Part shown: piece by piece, positions 14,467 to 23,538 of the stretch
How the letters are laid out: each line of letters starts with the position of its first letter
Position numbering within the stretch: the stretch's first letter is position 1
NCBI GenBank assembly: GCA_016868035.1
Contig: VGID01000011.1
Coordinates: 1 to 64,000 of the forward strand
Source of the DNA: Betaproteobacteria bacterium
GTDB taxonomy: Bacteria > Pseudomonadota > Gammaproteobacteria > Burkholderiales > SG8-41
Length of the DNA stretch: 64,000 nucleotides
Direction of reading: 5' to 3'
Notes under the pieces: model-generated
The model's database searches: none
What the model saw: only the letters and a program-made list of their open reading frames with translations
Told to the model about the DNA's origin: nothing
Program-made: the position numbers and the translations under genes

Positions 14467-15522
14467 ATGTTAAAGAACGACACGCTGATCCGCGCGCTGC
14501 TGCGGCAGCCCACGCCCTATACGCCGGTGTGGTTGATGCGCCAGGCGGGACGTTACCTTCCCGAATACAACAAGACGCGCGCGCAGGCGGGCAGCTTTCT
14601 CGAGCTCTGCCGCAATCCCGATCTCGCCACCGAGGTCACGCTGCAGCCGCTTGCGCGCTTCGCGCTCGATGCGGCGATCGTCTTCTCCGACATCCTCACC
14701 ATACCGGACGCCATGGGGCTCGGCCTTCATTTCGCGGATGGCGGGGGCCCGCGCTTCGAGCGGCCGTTGCGCGAGGAGGTGCAGATCCGCGATCTCGTCG
14801 TGCCCGAGCCGGACCGGCAGTTGCGCTATGTGCTCGACACCGTGCGCCAGGTGCGCAAGGCGCTGGCGGGTTCGGTACCGGTGATCGGGTTTTCCGGCAG
14901 CCCGTTCACGCTCGCCTGCTACATGGTGGAAGGTGGCGGCAGCGCCGATTTCCGCACGCTGAAAACGATGCTCTACAGGCGGCCCGATCTGTTGCATCAC
15001 ATCCTCGACATCAACTGCCGTGCGGTCATCGCGTATCTCAATGCGCAGGTGGAGTCGGGCGCCCAGGCCATCATGGTCTTTGACACCTGGGGCGGCACCC
15101 TCGGACCGGGCGAATACCGCGAATACTCCCTCGCCTATATGCGGCGGGTGGTGGAAGGGCTCGCGCGCGAGCATGCAGGCGAGCGCATCCCGATCATCCT
15201 CTTCACGAAAGGCGGAGGCGCCTGGATCGAGGACATCGCGGCCAGCGGCTGCGATGCGGTCGGGCTCGACTGGACGGTCGATCTCGGTGCGGCGCGCGCG
15301 CGCGTCGGGAAGCGGGTCGCGCTGCAAGGCAATCTCGATCCGGCAGTATTGCTGGCGGGCCCGGAGGCGGTCCGGGACCGCGCGGCGGCCGTGCTTGCCG
15401 CGTACGGCCGCGGCAACGGCCACGTCTTCAATCTCGGGCACGGCGTGTCCCAGCATACGCCGGTGGAGAGCGTCGCAGCGCTCGTGGAAATCGTGCGCCG
15501 ACTCAGCCCGCAATTTCATTGA
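14467..15522 (+). CDS. hemE: Uroporphyrinogen decarboxylase
   Basis: HemE decarboxylates the four acetate side chains of uroporphyrinogen III to give coproporphyrinogen III (heme pathway, cytoplasm). The 351 aa begin [14 protein letters not shown], the usual family start. They carry [10 protein letters not shown] (substrate-binding Arg), [12 protein letters not shown] with the essential Asp, [18 protein letters not shown] and [10 protein letters not shown]. The start codon is immediately preceded by the repeat hairpin, so translation may be leaderless-like, coupled or modulated by that structure. Confidence 0.96.
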   Translation: MLKNDTLIRALLRQPTPYTPVWLMRQAGRYLPEYNKTRAQAGSFLELCRNPDLATEVTLQPLARFALDAAIVFSDILTIPDAMGLGLHFADGGGPRFERPLREEVQIRDLVVPEPDRQLRYVLDTVRQVRKALAGSVPVIGFSGSPFTLACYMVEGGGSADFRTLKTMLYRRPDLLHHILDINCRAVIAYLNAQVESGAQAIMVFDTWGGTLGPGEYREYSLAYMRRVVEGLAREHAGERIPIILFTKGGGAWIEDIAASGCDAVGLDWTVDLGAARARVGKRVALQGNLDPAVLLAGPEAVRDRAAAVLAAYGRGNGHVFNLGHGVSQHTPVESVAALVEIVRRLSPQFH

Positions 15523-15894
15523 ATTCGCGCGACGGCTGCCCCGAAACCCGCGCCAGTCCTCGTTTTGCGGGAAGTGCCGGCCGAAGACTTATGCACAGCA
15601 AGGCACTGCGGGGAATCGCACTTTGCTTGGGTTTTCCCGGCGTGCCTACCAAGCAGGTATATATATGAATATACACGCATTATTCTCCGTGAGGCCGCGC
15701 AATCTACCGGAACCGAGGACGACCGCGCTACCGTTCCCTAGGCGGGCGATCCCGTTAACTAACAGGGTTATCCACAAGGCGCTGTTGATAACATCGAATT
15801 TCGCCAGCGCGTAAACCGGTTGGCTGCTCCTCGCAGAATGCGCGTGAGCGCTTCACGCTAACTCTCCTGCCGCTCACAAAGAACTGGATTCCGG
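15523..15894. other. hemE-priA intergenic region with two DnaA boxes and an AT-rich tract
   Basis: This 372-nt gap holds no credible gene. It contains TTATGCACA (15589-15597), an AT-rich stretch with TATATATATGAATATACA (15658-15675), and the perfect DnaA box TTATCCACA (15768-15776), followed closely by GTTGATAACA. The arrangement box - AT-rich tract - box resembles a small DnaA-binding locus. The probable oriC is elsewhere (53.1-53.3 kb), so this may be a regulatory DnaA site; function is an inference. Confidence 0.55.
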
Positions 15895-18075
15895 ATGAAC
15901 GTCCTTCGCGTCGCGCTCGACGTGCCGGTAGCAACCCTTTTCGATTACCGCACAGAAGCCGCATCGCAGTCGGACGTCGGCCGCCGGGTCGTGGTGCCGT
16001 TCGGAAACAAGACGGCCGTAGGTGTCATCGTCGAAGTGACGGGCACGAGCACCATAGCCCCGGGGCGCCTGAAAAGCGCCGTGCGCATCCTGCGCGAGGA
16101 GCCGGGGCTCCGCGCCGCAGACCTTCGGCTCCTCGCCTTTGCGGCCGATTACTACCACCACGCGCTCGGCGCAGTCGTGATGGCCGCTCTGCCGGCGCCA
16201 TTGCGGCGGCTCAAGGCCCGGCGAGCACAACAGGACCAAGGACGCCTTGCGCTGACCGCGGCCGGTGCGGACGCATTCGAGCAGCTACCTACTCGCGCTA
16301 CCGCTCAGCGGCGCCTGCTGCAAGCCGTGCGGCGCGCGCCCCTCGACTACGCCACGATCAAGGCGTCCTCGCCGCAAGCTTCCCGGCTGGTCCCGCAGTT
16401 CCTCGCGCGCGGCTGGCTGCGCCGGGAACCGCCCGACAAGAAGCCCGTGCGCGGCGCGCCGATGTCTGTTTCTGGTCCGCCCTTGACCGGGGAACAGGCG
16501 CACGCGGTGGCCGAGGTGCTCGGCGCCCTCGGGCGCTTCCAGCCCGTATTGCTGCTCGGCATCACCGGCAGCGGCAAGACCGAGGTGTATCTGCATGCGA
16601 TGGCCGCAGCGCTGGCGGCGGGGCGGCAGGCGCTTCTGCTCGTGCCTGAAATCTCGCTGACGCCACAGCTCGAAGCGCTGGTGGGCACGCGCTTCCCCGG
16701 TACCGAGGTGGTCAGCCTTCACAGCGGGCTCGGCGAAGGCGAGCGCCTCGCGAACTGGGACGCGGCCCGGGCCGGCCGCGCCCGGATCGTGCTGGGAACC
16801 CGGCTCGCGGTCTTCGCACCGATCCCGGAACTCGGCATCATCATCGTGGACGAGGAGCACGACGCTTCTTTCAAGCAAGCCGATGGGTTCCGCTATTCCG
16901 CGCGCGATGTGGCGGTCGTGCGCGCGCGGCAGAACAATATCCCCGTGGTGCTCGGCTCGGCGACCCCGGCGCTGGAGTCGTATTTCAACGCGACGAACGG
17001 CCGCTACCGGTTGCTCACGCTGACGAGCCGCGTGGGATCGGCCCTGCCGCAGATCCTTTGCATCGATACCCAAAGCGAGAAGCTCACGGAAGGGCTGACT
17101 CCCGCCCTGCTTGCCGCCCTCGAGCGCAGCGTCACCCGGGGCGAGCAAAGCATGCTGTTTCTCAACCGTCGCGGCTACGCACCAGTGCTGATCTGCGCTG
17201 CCTGCGGATGGATGTCGGGCTGCCAGCGTTGCTCGGCGAAGCTCGTGCTGCATCTCAAGGACCGCCGGCTGCACTGCCATCACTGCGGGCACCGTGCGCC
17301 GGTGCCCGCAAGTTGCCCGACGTGCGGCAGCCCCCAGCTCGCGCCGCTGGGGCAGGGCACGCAGCGGGTGGAGGCGGCACTGAAAGAGCGTTTTCCCGCG
17401 GCACGGGTGCTGCGCATCGACCGCGACAGCGTGAGGCGCCGGGATGCCTGGCCGGAAATGCGCCGGCGCATCCACCAGCATGAAGTCGACATGCTGGTCG
17501 GCACCCAGCTTCTCGCCAAGGGTCACGATTTCCCGCACCTCGGGCTGGTGGGCGTGATCAACGCCGACGGCGTGCTCTACAGCAGCGACTTCCGCGCCTC
17601 CGAACGCCTGTTCGCGCTGCTCATGCAAGTCGCCGGCCGAGCCGGTCGCGGAGCCACACGGGGCACCGTCCTGATCCAGACCAGGTTTCCGCAGCACCCT
17701 GTCTATCAGGCACTCGCGCAACAAGATTACCGCGCTTTCGCCGAAAGCCTCCTCGCCGAGCGGCGGCAGGCCGGGTTTCCTCCGTTCGTGTACCAGGCGC
17801 TGCTCAAGGCCGAGGCGCCGAAGCTCGAAACCGCGCTCGGGTTTCTGGCGGAGGCAAGCCGCATCGGCGCGAAGTTGCAGCCTCGCGTCACCCTGTACGA
17901 CGCCGTGCCGGCCGCCATGCCGCGGCGCGCCGGCCGCGAGCGCGCGCAGCTGCTGGTGCAGTCGGACGCGCGTGCCCGGCTGCAACAGTTCCTAGTCGCG
18001 TGGCATGACGCGCTCTCGCGAGCGTCGTCCACACGGGCGCGCTGGTCGCTCGACGTGGACCCGCTCGAGTTCTGA
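15895..18075 (+). CDS. priA: Primosomal replication-restart helicase PriA
   Basis: PriA recognises stalled forks, unwinds the lagging arm and starts reloading of the replisome. The 726 aa have the N-terminal 3'-DNA-binding domain (1-100), a winged-helix region, then helicase lobes with Walker A GITGSGKTEVYL (about 222), the DEEH box VDEEHDASFKQ and VLGSATPALES. A zinc-binding insert with paired cysteines follows (CAACGWMSGCQRC, CHHCGH, CPTCGS). Motifs V-VI are VGTQLLAKGHDFPHL and QVAGRAGRG. Complete gene. Confidence 0.96.
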   Translation: MNVLRVALDVPVATLFDYRTEAASQSDVGRRVVVPFGNKTAVGVIVEVTGTSTIAPGRLKSAVRILREEPGLRAADLRLLAFAADYYHHALGAVVMAALPAPLRRLKARRAQQDQGRLALTAAGADAFEQLPTRATAQRRLLQAVRRAPLDYATIKASSPQASRLVPQFLARGWLRREPPDKKPVRGAPMSVSGPPLTGEQAHAVAEVLGALGRFQPVLLLGITGSGKTEVYLHAMAAALAAGRQALLLVPEISLTPQLEALVGTRFPGTEVVSLHSGLGEGERLANWDAARAGRARIVLGTRLAVFAPIPELGIIIVDEEHDASFKQADGFRYSARDVAVVRARQNNIPVVLGSATPALESYFNATNGRYRLLTLTSRVGSALPQILCIDTQSEKLTEGLTPALLAALERSVTRGEQSMLFLNRRGYAPVLICAACGWMSGCQRCSAKLVLHLKDRRLHCHHCGHRAPVPASCPTCGSPQLAPLGQGTQRVEAALKERFPAARVLRIDRDSVRRRDAWPEMRRRIHQHEVDMLVGTQLLAKGHDFPHLGLVGVINADGVLYSSDFRASERLFALLMQVAGRAGRGATRGTVLIQTRFPQHPVYQALAQQDYRAFAESLLAERRQAGFPPFVYQALLKAEAPKLETALGFLAEASRIGAKLQPRVTLYDAVPAAMPRRAGRERAQLLVQSDARARLQQFLVAWHDALSRASSTRARWSLDVDPLEF

Positions 18076-18176
18076 AGCCACTGCGCCACGGACCCGGCAA
18101 CACGATCCAATGCCATGATAAACTTGCTCTTTTTCCGACCTCGCCGTCACCGGACCGCGCGCGGCAGCGCCACCGC

Positions 18177-18938
18177 ATGCTGACACTGGACGAATACGAG
18201 AGGCTCGACCCGCGCTGCGAACTAGTGCACAACGGCGTCCCGATCGTGTACGTGACACCGACGCTGTTCACCAAGTGGCGCGTCGATTCGCTGTTCGAGA
18301 AGGAGCCGGTCACGATCAACTGGATTGCGGAGTTCGCGGAAAACGAGGTGCTCGTGGACATTGGCGCCAATGTCGGAATGTACACCGTCTGGGCTGCTAA
18401 GACGCGGGGCGCGATGGTGTTCGCCTTCGAGCCCGAGGCGCAGAACTACGCGCTGCTGAACCACAACATCATCATCAACGGTCTCGGCGCGCGGGTTAAG
18501 GCATATTGCCTCGCGCTGTCGGATGAGGCAGGCTACAGCGAGCTGCATCTCTCCGCCGTCCAGCTGGGCGGGTCCTGCCACTCGCTGGGCGAGCGCGTCG
18601 ACTTCAAGCACGAACCGATGAACCCCGCGTTCTCGCAAGGCTGTGTCGCCGCACGGCTGGACGACCTGGTAGCCTCTGGGGTGGTTCCGCTCCCGAATTA
18701 CATCAAGATCGACGTCGACGGATTCGAGCCGAAGGTGGTCGCGGGCGCGCGTCGCGTACTGCGGGACGGAAAGGTGCGTTCACTGCTGATCGAAACCAAC
18801 CAGAATCTGCCCGATCACCTGCAGATGGTCGCCGAGCTCGAATCGATGGGCTTCCGCTACGACCCGGCGCAGGTCGCGGCCGCGGAGCGCAAGAGCGGCA
18901 CGTTCAAGGGAGTTGCTGAATACGTGTTTACGCGTTGA
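18177..18938 (+). CDS. FkbM-family SAM-dependent methyltransferase
   Basis: A 253-aa protein with the SAM-binding motif I VDIGANVGMYTVWAA (about 60-74), an acidic motif II FAFEPEAQNYALLNHN and the FkbM-type IKIDVDGFEPKVVAGA (about 176-191). FkbM proteins O-methylate sugars, polyketides or other metabolites; the substrate here is unknown. It stands alone between priA and argS with about 100 nt upstream and no biosynthetic partners in view, so it may be an insertion into an otherwise conserved housekeeping block. Confidence 0.8.
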   Translation: MLTLDEYERLDPRCELVHNGVPIVYVTPTLFTKWRVDSLFEKEPVTINWIAEFAENEVLVDIGANVGMYTVWAAKTRGAMVFAFEPEAQNYALLNHNIIINGLGARVKAYCLALSDEAGYSELHLSAVQLGGSCHSLGERVDFKHEPMNPAFSQGCVAARLDDLVASGVVPLPNYIKIDVDGFEPKVVAGARRVLRDGKVRSLLIETNQNLPDHLQMVAELESMGFRYDPAQVAAAERKSGTFKGVAEYVFTR

Positions 18939-18984
18939 GAGCCCCTGCCGCAGTGCCTCCTGGTCTCGATAATACGAACCGGAT

Positions 18985-20730
18985 ATGATCCCGGCGCCCC
19001 CCGGCGACGCGCGAGCGCATCTCGCCGAAATCCTCGGCGCCGCCCTGCAAAAGGTGGCGCCGGGGCACCCCGATGTCGCCATCGTACTCGAGCGGCCGAA
19101 GCTCGCCGAGCATGGTGACTACGCCTGCAATCTCGCGCTGCAGCTCGCGAAGTCCCTCAAGCGTGCCCCGCGCGAGATCGCCGCGCAACTCGTCGCCCAC
19201 ATCCCCGCGTCGCCCTGTCTGGAAAAGGCCGAGGTGGCGGGAGCCGGATTCATCAACCTGTTTCTGAAGCGCTCATTCAAGCAGGACGCCGTCCACCGCA
19301 TCCTGCAGGCGGGCGATCGCTACGGCGCGGGCTCGTTTGGAACCGGCAAGAAAATGCAGGTCGAATTCGTATCGGCCAATCCGACGGGGCCGCTGCACGT
19401 CGGCCACGGCCGGGGCGCCGCTTACGGCGCGAGCCTGGCCAATGTGCTCGCGGCCGCCGGTTTCGAGGTCGCGCGCGAATACTACGTGAACGACGCCGGG
19501 CGCCAGATGGACATCCTCGCCCTCTCGACCTGGCTGCGTTATCTGGAGCGGACGGGAGAAGACGCGCCGTTTCCCCCCAACGCGTACCAGGGCGATTACG
19601 TGCGCGCCATGGCGCGCGCAATCCACGCACTCCATGGCGCGCGCTACCGGCATCCCGCCCGGGAAGCGTTGCGCGAGATCGAGCAGCGCGAGCGCGATGA
19701 GGAGGCGCGGCTCGACGCGCTGATCGCGTGGGCGAAGAAAACGCTCGGCGTGGACTACGACTACTTCCTGCGCTTCGCGCTGAACGAGCAACTCGAAGAC
19801 TGCCGGGCCGATCTCAGCGAGTTCGGCGTCATCTTCGATCACTGGTTTTCCGAGCGCTCGCTGCACGAATCGGGGATGGTCGAGCGCACCGCACGCACCC
19901 TGGAAGAGCGCGGGCACATCTACGTGCGCGACGGCGCCAGGTGGTTTCGCTCCACCGCCTTCGGCGACGAGAAGGACCGGGTGATTCAGCGCGAGAACGG
20001 ACAGTACACGTACTTCGCTTCCGACATCGCCTATCACCTCAACAAGTTCGAGCGCGGCTTCGACCTCGTAATCGACGTTTGGGGCGCCGACCACCACGGC
20101 TATATCGCCCGCGTGAAGGGGGCTCTTGCCGCGCTCGGCTTCAACCCGGAACTGCTCACCGTGACGCTGGTACAGTTCGCCGCGCTCTACCGCGACGGCC
20201 AGAAGATCCCCATGTCCACCCGCGCCGGCGAGTTCGTCACTCTCCGCGAGCTCCGGCAAGAGGTCGGCAACGATGCCGCGCGCTTTTTTTACGTCCTGCG
20301 CAAGAGCGACCAGCACCTCGATTTCGACCTCGATCTGGCGAAGTCACAGAGCAACGAAAACCCCGTCTATTACGTGCAATACGCACATGCGCGCGTCTGC
20401 AGCTTGCTGGAGCAGTGGGGGGGTGATGCCGAGAGTCTTGCGCAAACCGATCTCGCCGGGCTGGATTTGGACCATGAACTGGCGCTGCTTGCGCGCCTGA
20501 CCGAGTACCCGGAAGCCGTCGAAAATGCCGCGCGCGAGTTCTCGCCGCATCTCGTTGCCTTTTATCTGCGGGAGCTCGCGGCCGGGTTTCACAGCTACTA
20601 CAACGCGACGCGCATATTGATCGACGACGAGAACCTCAAGCGCGCGCGGCTTGCGCTTGCCGTTGCGGCGCGGCAGGTGCTGCGCAACGGTCTCGCGCTG
20701 CTGGGTGTTTCAGCTCCCGAAAAAATGTAA
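18985..20730 (+). CDS. argS: Arginyl-tRNA synthetase
   Basis: ArgS is a class I aminoacyl-tRNA synthetase. The 581 aa show the arginine-specific N-terminal additional domain (1-115) with HGDYACNLALQLAK, the HIGH motif as HVGH within PTGPLHVGHGRG, the late catalytic KIPMSTRAGEFVTL in the KMSKS position, and the C-terminal DALR anticodon-binding domain starting around NENPVYYVQYAHARVCSL. Normal length. It is followed after 9 nt by the SPOR gene. Confidence 0.96.
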   Translation: MIPAPPGDARAHLAEILGAALQKVAPGHPDVAIVLERPKLAEHGDYACNLALQLAKSLKRAPREIAAQLVAHIPASPCLEKAEVAGAGFINLFLKRSFKQDAVHRILQAGDRYGAGSFGTGKKMQVEFVSANPTGPLHVGHGRGAAYGASLANVLAAAGFEVAREYYVNDAGRQMDILALSTWLRYLERTGEDAPFPPNAYQGDYVRAMARAIHALHGARYRHPAREALREIEQRERDEEARLDALIAWAKKTLGVDYDYFLRFALNEQLEDCRADLSEFGVIFDHWFSERSLHESGMVERTARTLEERGHIYVRDGARWFRSTAFGDEKDRVIQRENGQYTYFASDIAYHLNKFERGFDLVIDVWGADHHGYIARVKGALAALGFNPELLTVTLVQFAALYRDGQKIPMSTRAGEFVTLRELRQEVGNDAARFFYVLRKSDQHLDFDLDLAKSQSNENPVYYVQYAHARVCSLLEQWGGDAESLAQTDLAGLDLDHELALLARLTEYPEAVENAAREFSPHLVAFYLRELAAGFHSYYNATRILIDDENLKRARLALAVAARQVLRNGLALLGVSAPEKM

Positions 20731-20739
20731 GATATCCGC

Positions 20740-21333
20740 GTGAGCAAGGACTACAAACGTAGCGAGCGCAGATCGGGGTCCCGCGGCGGCGGCTCGTTTC
20801 TGGCAGGGATGCTGCTCGGACTCGTGCTCGGGCTCGGGATCGCGCTCGGCGTCGCGTGGTACATCAACAAGATGCCGAGCCCGTTTCTGGCGCGCACCGC
20901 GCCGCCCGCGAAAAGCGATACCGTGAAGAACGGGGCGCCGTCCGCCACCCGGCCCGACGAGACGGTCAAGGCCGAGGTGAAGCCGCGCTTCGATTTTTAC
21001 AAGATTCTCCCGGGTACCGAGGAGCTCGCTACCGACCAGCAGATGAAGGAGGCGCAGAAAGCGTCCACCGCGGCCGCGAAGGAGGCCTTTTTCCTTCAGG
21101 CCGGCGCGTTCCAGAACCCGCCCGACGCCGACAATCTCAAGGCACGGCTGGCGCTGCTCGGTATCGAGGCCTCGATCCAGACCACGACGCTGCCCGAAAA
21201 GGGCGTCTGGCACCGGGTGCGGATCGGTCCTTACACCAGCATCGAGGAACTGAACCGCACGCGCGAAGCCCTGAAGCAGAACGGCGTGGAAACATCGCTG
21301 ATCCGGGTGCGTGACGCCGGCGAGAAACGATAG
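20740..21333 (+). CDS. SPOR-domain membrane protein, FtsN-like
   Basis: The protein (197 aa, GTG start) has a basic, Gly/Ser-rich cytoplasmic tail, one membrane helix at about 22-43 (LAGMLLGLVLGLGIALGVAWYI), a flexible periplasmic linker and a C-terminal SPOR domain (about 107-185) beginning FFLQAGAFQ and containing VRIGPYTS. SPOR domains bind denuded septal peptidoglycan, which fits an FtsN-like cell division role. The argS-SPOR-dsbA order is common in Betaproteobacteria. Whether it is the true FtsN is not shown. Confidence 0.85.
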   Translation: MSKDYKRSERRSGSRGGGSFLAGMLLGLVLGLGIALGVAWYINKMPSPFLARTAPPAKSDTVKNGAPSATRPDETVKAEVKPRFDFYKILPGTEELATDQQMKEAQKASTAAAKEAFFLQAGAFQNPPDADNLKARLALLGIEASIQTTTLPEKGVWHRVRIGPYTSIEELNRTREALKQNGVETSLIRVRDAGEKR

Positions 21334-21353
21334 ACCACAGTAGCGGAGCCCCT

Positions 21354-22010
21354 ACGCAACGGATTCGTCGCTTCCTTATCCTCGCGACGCTGCTCGCCGC
21401 GGCCGCGATTCCGTACGCCGCCGCCCAGGTCGCGGGCAAGGACTACCGGGTGATCGATCCGCCGCAACCGGCCGACAGCGGCGCGCGGGTGGAGGTGCTC
21501 GAGTTTTTCTGGTACGGCTGCCCCCATTGCAACAACATGCAGCCCTCGCTCAAGCGCTGGCTCAAGCGCAAGCCGGCGGACGTCGAATTCAAGCGGGTGC
21601 CCGCCGTGCTCTCCGAATCCTGGATCCCCCACACCCGGCTCTTCTACACGCTCGAGGCGCTCGGCCTGACCGACCGACTGCATCAGGACGTGTTTGCGGC
21701 GATCCACGAACAACAGCTCCGCCTGCAGGACCCGCGGATCCTCGCCGACTGGATCGCAAAGCGGGGCGTGGACCGGCAGAAGTTCATGGACGCGTACAAT
21801 TCCTTCGGAATCCAGAGCCGCGTGCAACGGGCGATCGAGATGACCCGCAACTACAACATCCCCGGCACGCCGGCCGTGACGGTGGACGGGAAGTACCTCA
21901 CCGCACCCTCGATGACGCTCAAGCCCGACAACAGCATCGACTACGACCGCTATTACCAGGTGCTCGACCAGGTGATCGCGATCTCCCGCAAGTCGCGCGT
22001 CGCGAAGTGA
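21354..22010 (+). CDS. dsbA: Thiol:disulfide interchange protein DsbA (CPHC), apparent ACG start
   Basis: DsbA donates disulfides to periplasmic proteins. The thioredoxin fold with CPHC active site (residues 56-59, FFWYGCPHC) and the cis-Pro loop GTPAVTVDG is clear. The reading frame continues upstream through a perfect signal peptide (QRIRRFLILATLL, then AAAAIPYAAA), but there is no ATG, GTG or TTG in frame between the preceding gene's stop (21333) and GTG 21450. The best initiation point is ACG 21354, 5 nt after GGAG (21345-21348), where an ancestral ATG would be expected. Starting at GTG 21450 would delete the signal peptide. Overlaps the next gene by 4 nt. Confidence 0.85.
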   Translation, partial: TQRIRRFLILATLLAAAAIPYAAAQVAGKDYRVIDPPQPADSGARVEVLEFFWYGCPHCNNMQPSLKRWLKRKPADVEFKRVPAVLSESWIPHTRLFYTLEALGLTDRLHQDVFAAIHEQQLRLQDPRILADWIAKRGVDRQKFMDAYNSFGIQSRVQRAIEMTRNYNIPGTPAVTVDGKYLTAPSMTLKPDNSIDYDRYYQVLDQVIAISRKSRVAK

Positions 22011-22678
22011 GCGTGCGGGCCGCAGCCGACCGCCTTTTGACCCTGCGGTGCCGGGTGTGGCTGCTTGCACTCGCGTGTGCGGCGGGCCCGGCGCTTGCGC
22101 AGGAGACGGTGCGCGCGCGGCAGAACATCGAATATCGCCTGATCGCGCCGCAACCCGTCGAAACGGGTGACAAGATCGAGGTGATCGATTTCTTCTGGTA
22201 CGGCTGCCCCTTTTGCGATGAATTGCAACCCGCCCTCGAGGACTGGATCCGGCGCAAACCCGCCGATGTCGCTCTGCGTCGGATCCCCGTGATTTTGCGG
22301 GATACCTGGGCCCCGCACGCCCGCATCTACTATGTACTCGAAGCACTCAACGAGGTGGAGCGGCTGCACCTGCGCGTCTACCACAGTTATCACGTCGAGA
22401 AGCTGCACATGAGCAGGCCCGATGTCATGGTCGAGTGGGCGGTGCGACACGGCATCGACCGCAAGAGATGGCTCGATGCCTATTACTCGCCCGAGGTGGA
22501 CGCCCGGGTCGAGCGCGCCCAGCGGCTCGTCCGCACTTACACCGTGGAGGGCACCCCGTCGCTGGTCGTGGACGGGCGCTACCTCACCTCCAGCAGCATG
22601 ACGAAAACGGTGCGTGACGTAATACCGGTGGTCGAGGATCTCGTGCGCATCGCGCGCCAAAAGCGCAGCGGCGGATAA
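22007..22678 (+). CDS. Second DsbA-family thiol:disulfide oxidoreductase (CPFC)
   Basis: Start GTG 22007 overlaps the dsbA stop (GTGA) and gives 223 aa with a signal peptide ending ALAQ at about residue 32. The active site is CPFC (67-70, FFWYGCPFC) and the cis-Pro loop is GTPSLVVDG. It is clearly a paralogue of the upstream DsbA, probably by tandem duplication. The different dipeptide between the cysteines (PF instead of PH) would be expected to change the redox potential. Its partner and substrates are unknown. Confidence 0.88.
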   Translation: MSVRAAADRLLTLRCRVWLLALACAAGPALAQETVRARQNIEYRLIAPQPVETGDKIEVIDFFWYGCPFCDELQPALEDWIRRKPADVALRRIPVILRDTWAPHARIYYVLEALNEVERLHLRVYHSYHVEKLHMSRPDVMVEWAVRHGIDRKRWLDAYYSPEVDARVERAQRLVRTYTVEGTPSLVVDGRYLTSSSMTKTVRDVIPVVEDLVRIARQKRSGG

Positions 22679-22704
22679 GCCGCTCTTTTTCTGCGCGGAT
22701 CTGC

Positions 22705-23487
22705 GTGGCGGCCATCCCCGAGCCAGCGCAACGCGTGATCATCACCGGCGCCTCAAGCGGCATCGGCGCCGCGCTCGCGCGCCGTTATGCGCGGCAGGGC
22801 GCCGTGCTCGGCCTCATCGCACGACGCGCGACCGCGCTGCAACAGCTCGCCGCGGAGCTCCCCGGACAGTGCGAGATCTACCCTGCCGACGTACGCGAGG
22901 CGCGTGCGGTCGCGGCTGCTGCACGGGATTTCCTGGAGCGGCACGGCTGCCCCGATATCGTCATCGCGAACGCGGGTGTCAGCATCGGCACGGCGACAGA
23001 ATTTTCCGAGGACATCGCGACGTTCGTGGAAGTCGTGGACATCAACGTTCTGGGCATGGTGAGGACGTTCCAGCCGTTCGTGCGCTGCATGCGCGAGCGT
23101 GGCCGCGGCACGCTGGTCGGCATCGCGAGCGTTGCAGGTTACCGGGGCATGCCCGGGGCGGGGGCCTACGCGACGTCGAAGGCCGCGGTCATTTCCTACC
23201 TCGAAAGCCTGCGCGTCGAGCTGCGCGGGAGCGGGGTGGCAGTGGTCACCGTCTGTCCGGGCTACGTCGCCACCCCGATGACCGAGCAGAACCCGTTTCC
23301 CATGCCGTTTCTGATGGGCGCGGATGAGGCCGCGCGAAAAATCGTCTCCATCATCGCGCGCGGCAAGACCATCGCGGTGATCCCGTGGCAGATGGCCCTC
23401 GTCGCACGTCTGCTGCACGTGATGCCGAACTGGCTCTACGACTGGCTGTTCTCCCGCGCGCCGCGCAAGCCCCGCCGGACCGGATAA
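22705..23487 (+). CDS. Short-chain dehydrogenase/reductase (SDR)
   Basis: A 260-aa classical SDR with GTG start. It has the cofactor-binding TGASSGIGAALARRY (about 13-27), the structural NAG of IANAGVS and the catalytic Ser and YATSK (about 150-160). The C-terminal part is hydrophobic (LVARLLHVMPNWLYDWLF), suggesting membrane association as in several bacterial SDRs of this type. Acts on an unknown carbonyl or hydroxyl substrate with NAD(P). It is the last plus-strand gene of this block, convergent with glmS. Confidence 0.88.
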   Translation: MAAIPEPAQRVIITGASSGIGAALARRYARQGAVLGLIARRATALQQLAAELPGQCEIYPADVREARAVAAAARDFLERHGCPDIVIANAGVSIGTATEFSEDIATFVEVVDINVLGMVRTFQPFVRCMRERGRGTLVGIASVAGYRGMPGAGAYATSKAAVISYLESLRVELRGSGVAVVTVCPGYVATPMTEQNPFPMPFLMGADEAARKIVSIIARGKTIAVIPWQMALVARLLHVMPNWLYDWLFSRAPRKPRRTG

Positions 23488-23538
23488 CGACCCCCAACCG
23501 CCGCTGCGCGGACGAACTCCGCTGGAGCGGCGACGCGG

